A stretch of DNA of 9,681 bases from an uncultured bacterium (GTDB taxonomy: Bacteria > Patescibacteriota > Gracilibacteria > BD1-5 > UBA6164). Numbering within the stretch: position 1 is the stretch's first letter; each line of letters starts with the position of its first letter. The position numbers and the translations under genes were made by a program. This document shows positions 7,498-9,681 of this stretch, in pieces. A model generated the notes under the pieces. The model was not told the origin of the DNA. It saw nothing but the letters and a program-made list of their open reading frames with translations, and searched no databases. Where the stretch lies: assembly GCA_947311335.1 (NCBI GenBank), contig CAMZKR010000004.1:1-9681 (forward strand), written 5' to 3'.

Positions 7498-9382
7498 ATG
7501 GAATTATCAAAGATTAGGAATTTTGGGATTATAGCTCACATAGATCATTGAAAAAGCACTTTAGCAGATAGATTACTTGAAATAACTGGAACTATAGAAA
7601 AAAGAGATATGAAACATGGACAAATGCTAGACACCATGGAACTTGAACAAGAAAGATGAATAACAATTAAATTACAACCTGTTAAAATGAATTATAAATG
7701 ATATGAATTAAATATTATAGATACTCCTTGACATGTAGATTTTCAGTATGAAGTTAGTAGAAGTCTTGCATCAGTAGAATGAGCACTTTTGATAGTTGAT
7801 GCAACTCAGTGAATAGAAGCTCAAACTCTTTCAAATGTATATATAGCTATAGAACAAAATTTAGATATAATTCCAGTAATAAATAAGATAGACTTACCAG
7901 CTGCTGATGTACCTAGAGTTGAAGAAGAAATTATAAATTTATTAGGTTGTGATAAAGAAGATATAATAGCAATATCAGCAAAAACATGAAAGAATGTAGA
8001 ACAAGTATTAGAAGAAGTGATCAAAAAGGTTAAACATCCAAAAGTATATTCTTGAGAAGAAAATCCAGAGCATCAAGAATTAAAAGCACTTGTTTTTGAT
8101 AGTCAATATGATAGTTATAGATGAGTTGTATCTTATGTAAAAATATTTTCTTGAGAAATAAAAAAAAGGTGATACTTTACATTTTTTAAATACAAATAAA
8201 AAAATAGAGGCTCTTGATATATGATATTTTTCTCCATCATATACAAGTGATAAAAAAATATGACTTTGATCAGTTTGATATGTAGTAACTTGATTAAAAT
8301 CTATCAGAGATGCTCAAGTATGAGATACCCTTTGGAAACCAGAAGAAGTAGAATGACCAAAAAGAAAGGCAGAAGATGCAAAATCTATAGAATGATTTAA
8401 AAATGTTACTCCTTTTATTTATGCTTGAGTATTTCCTATGAGTAGTGATGAATATCCAGCTCTTCAAGATGCTATGGAAAAACTTATGTTAAATGATTCT
8501 GCTTTAACAAAAGAATCTGAATCTTCACCTGCTTTATGACAAGGTTATAGATGTGGGTTTTTATGATTATTACATCTTGATATTGTAAAAGAAAGATTTT
8601 TTAGAGAGTTTAATATGGATGTTATAATGACATCTCCACAAGTAACTTATAAAATAGAGATTTATTGAGACAAACAAAGTGAATATTCTAGATTTAAAAC
8701 TGAAGTTTTTGAAAAACAGTGAAAAAAATATACTTATGTATATATTTCAAATCCAGAAGATTTACCAGAACAAGAAAAATATCAATCTATAGAGGAGCCA
8801 ATAGCAAAAATAGAAATAATTACTCCTTCAGAGTATGTTTGAAATCTTATGCAACTTTCTCAAGAAAGAAGATGAGTTTTTGTTAATCAGCAGTTTATAG
8901 ATACAAGTAGAGTAATGTTAACATATGAATTACCAATGAATGAACTTATCTGAGATTTTTATGATGAAATGAAAAGTTTAAGTAGTTGATATGCCAGTTT
9001 AAATTACACATTTTTTAAATATAAAAAAGATGATTTAGTAAAATTAGATTTATTAATAGCTTGAGAGAGAGTATCTGCTTTAAGTTTAATATGCCATAAT
9101 AAACAAGCAAGATATATAGGATGAAAGGTAGTAAAGAAGTTAAAAAAAGTAGTACCAAGAGCTCTATTCTCAATAGCTATACAAGCATCAGTTTGATGAC
9201 AAGTTGTAGCAAGAGAAACTTTATCAGCTATGAGAAAAGATGTTACCGCTAAACTTTATGGTTGAGATATAAGTCGTAAGAAAAAATTACTTCAAAAACA
9301 AAAAAAAGGTAAAAAAAGAATGAAACAATTTTGAAAAGTAAGTCTTCCAAGTGAGGCTTTTGTTAATTTGCTTAAGAAATAA
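7498..9382 (+). CDS. lepA: elongation factor 4 (LepA) with frame change in poly-A
   Basis: A ribosome-bound translational GTPase that acts on stalled or misassembled ribosomes. With UGA as Gly the start MELSKIRNFGIIAHIDHGKST matches the family (G1 Gly 18 is UGA). Then come ERGIT (G2), DTPGHVDF (G3, from residue 75), NKID (G4, from 129) and SAKTG (G5). After the shift come EYPALQDAMEKLMLNDSAL, RCGFLGLLHLDIVKERF, the EF-G V-like PSEYVGNLMQLSQERRG, and the LepA-specific tail ARETLSAMRKDVTAKLYGGDISRKKKLL ending at TAA 9380-9382. Total about 627 residues, slightly longer than the usual 600, partly from an extra stretch before YVYISNPEDLPE. The frame moves by one base at the A8 run 8160-8167; uncorrected translation would stop at TAA 8197-8199 after 233 residues. 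Both halves are well conserved, so an error, slippage or recent lesion is likelier than an old pseudogene. Confidence 0.94.
8160..8167 (+). other. A8 run where the lepA reading frame changes
   Basis: Upstream the frame reads YVKIFSGEIKK. The expected continuation GDTLHFLNTNKKIEALDI begins with GGT at 8168, one base out of frame with the ATG, so one A is in excess. The direction is the same as in recG. The same A8-GG string at 9300-9309 in this gene is read in frame without any change, so the local sequence alone does not force a shift. Confidence 0.85.
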
Positions 9383-9394
9383 AATAAATATCTT

Positions 9395-9423
9395 TTGACT
9401 TTTAAAGTATGATTATATATAAT
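9395..9423 (+). promoter_or_regulatory. near-consensus sigma70-type promoter
   Basis: TTGACT at 9395-9400 (5 of 6) and TATAAT at 9418-9423 (6 of 6) are separated by exactly 17 bp, the best promoter match in the window. Transcription should begin near 9430, about 22 bases before the ATG at 9452. A palindrome covers the spacer, the -10 box and the start region, suggesting repressor control, probably by the ribbon-helix-helix product itself. Confidence 0.7.
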
Positions 9424-9438
9424 ATAGTCATACTTTTT
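9404..9438 (+). terminator. 15-bp palindrome with T5: lepA terminator and/or operator
   Basis: The bases 9404-9436 form a 15-bp stem (AAAGTATGATTATAT against ATATAGTCATACTTT, one G-T wobble) with a 3-base loop, running into T5 at 9434-9438. It lies 21 bp after the lepA stop, as an intrinsic terminator should, although the stem is poor in G and C. It also overlaps the -10 box of the next promoter, so it could serve as an operator. Confidence 0.65.
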
Positions 9439-9451
9439 AATTATATACATT

Positions 9452-9681
9452 ATGCCTACAGCAGTTGCAAAAAAAACATTTTCTATAAAAAATGATATTA
9501 TGTTTCAGTTAAATAGATATAGTAATAAATCTAAATTTGTTAACGAAGCACTTAGTTTTTATATTGATTACTTAGACAATATTGAAAGACATAAAAAAAA
9601 ATTTATAGAAGATAAAATAGTAAAAGCTTTGACTTGAGATTTTTATAAAATAGATATTTCTGAAAAGAATAATAATAATAA
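9452..9681 (+). CDS. ribbon-helix-helix protein, probable antitoxin (3' end cut by window)
   Basis: At least 76 residues are encoded; the frame passes a UGA read as Gly (KALTGDFYKID) and is still open at the window edge. KKTFSIKNDIMFQLNRYS followed by NKSKFVNEALSFYIDYL fits the strand-helix-helix plan of CopG/ribbon-helix-helix DNA-binding proteins, which bind palindromic operators as dimers. Residues after about 45 are charged and lysine-rich, as in antitoxin tails that contact a toxin. The gene follows its own strong promoter with an overlapping palindrome, matching autorepression. An A9 run at 9593-9601 is read in frame. A downstream toxin would lie outside this window, so the antitoxin role is inference; a stand-alone regulator is possible. 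Confidence 0.65.

Noticed and set aside
7821..8024. A 67-codon open frame on the minus strand
   Set aside because: It is antisense to the LepA GTPase domain (NKID and SAKTG motifs) and resembles no family.
270..9382. Window full of pseudogenes because of dense in-frame TGA
   Set aside because: The TGA codons coincide with conserved glycines, so they are recoded; only two single-base frame changes remain.

Overview
The window reads as a piece of a very AT-rich Patescibacteria (CPR) genome of the Gracilibacteria/Absconditabacteria (SR1) type. The main evidence is the genetic code. UGA falls at invariant glycines throughout: the RecG Walker A loop (LEGDVGTGKT, all three Gly are UGA), the LepA G1 motif (AHIDHGKST), the LepA G3 motif (DTPGHVDF) and the nuclease DGDT and YGRR motifs. 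Real stops are UAA and UAG only. Under the standard code almost every gene here breaks into fragments; under code 25 (UGA = Gly) the window is nearly fully coding on the + strand. I cannot separate the two phyla from this sequence alone.

Layout. Positions 1-115 hold a GC-rich patch (about 50% GC) unlike the rest, with an imperfect hairpin, followed by AT-rich intergenic DNA and a possible promoter. 270-2757 is recG, a DNA-repair helicase, with two oddities: a one-base frame change at an A9 run, and a GNAT acetyltransferase-like domain inserted between helicase motifs II and III. 2813-3841 encodes a membrane glycosyltransferase with a DUF2304 domain fused to a GT2 domain. Four bases later comes 3846-7427, a 1193-residue exported, C-terminally anchored protein: lamin-tail domain, Gly-Ser/Thr linkers, four PKD-like repeats, second lamin-tail domain, staphylococcal-nuclease domain, Ig-like domain, Lys-rich stretch and membrane anchor. 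7498-9382 is lepA (EF4), also carrying a one-base frame change at an A8 run. The window closes with a near-consensus promoter overlapped by a 15-bp palindrome and the start of a ribbon-helix-helix protein cut by the window edge, probably an antitoxin or small autoregulator.

Working together: the glycosyltransferase and the nuclease sit 4 bp apart and are probably cotranscribed, and both act at the cell envelope. A surface-held nuclease fits a host-dependent or scavenging lifestyle (inference). recG and lepA are housekeeping genes. The most unusual items are the RecG-GNAT domain insertion, the two frame changes in the same direction at poly-A runs, and the architecture of the anchored nuclease.
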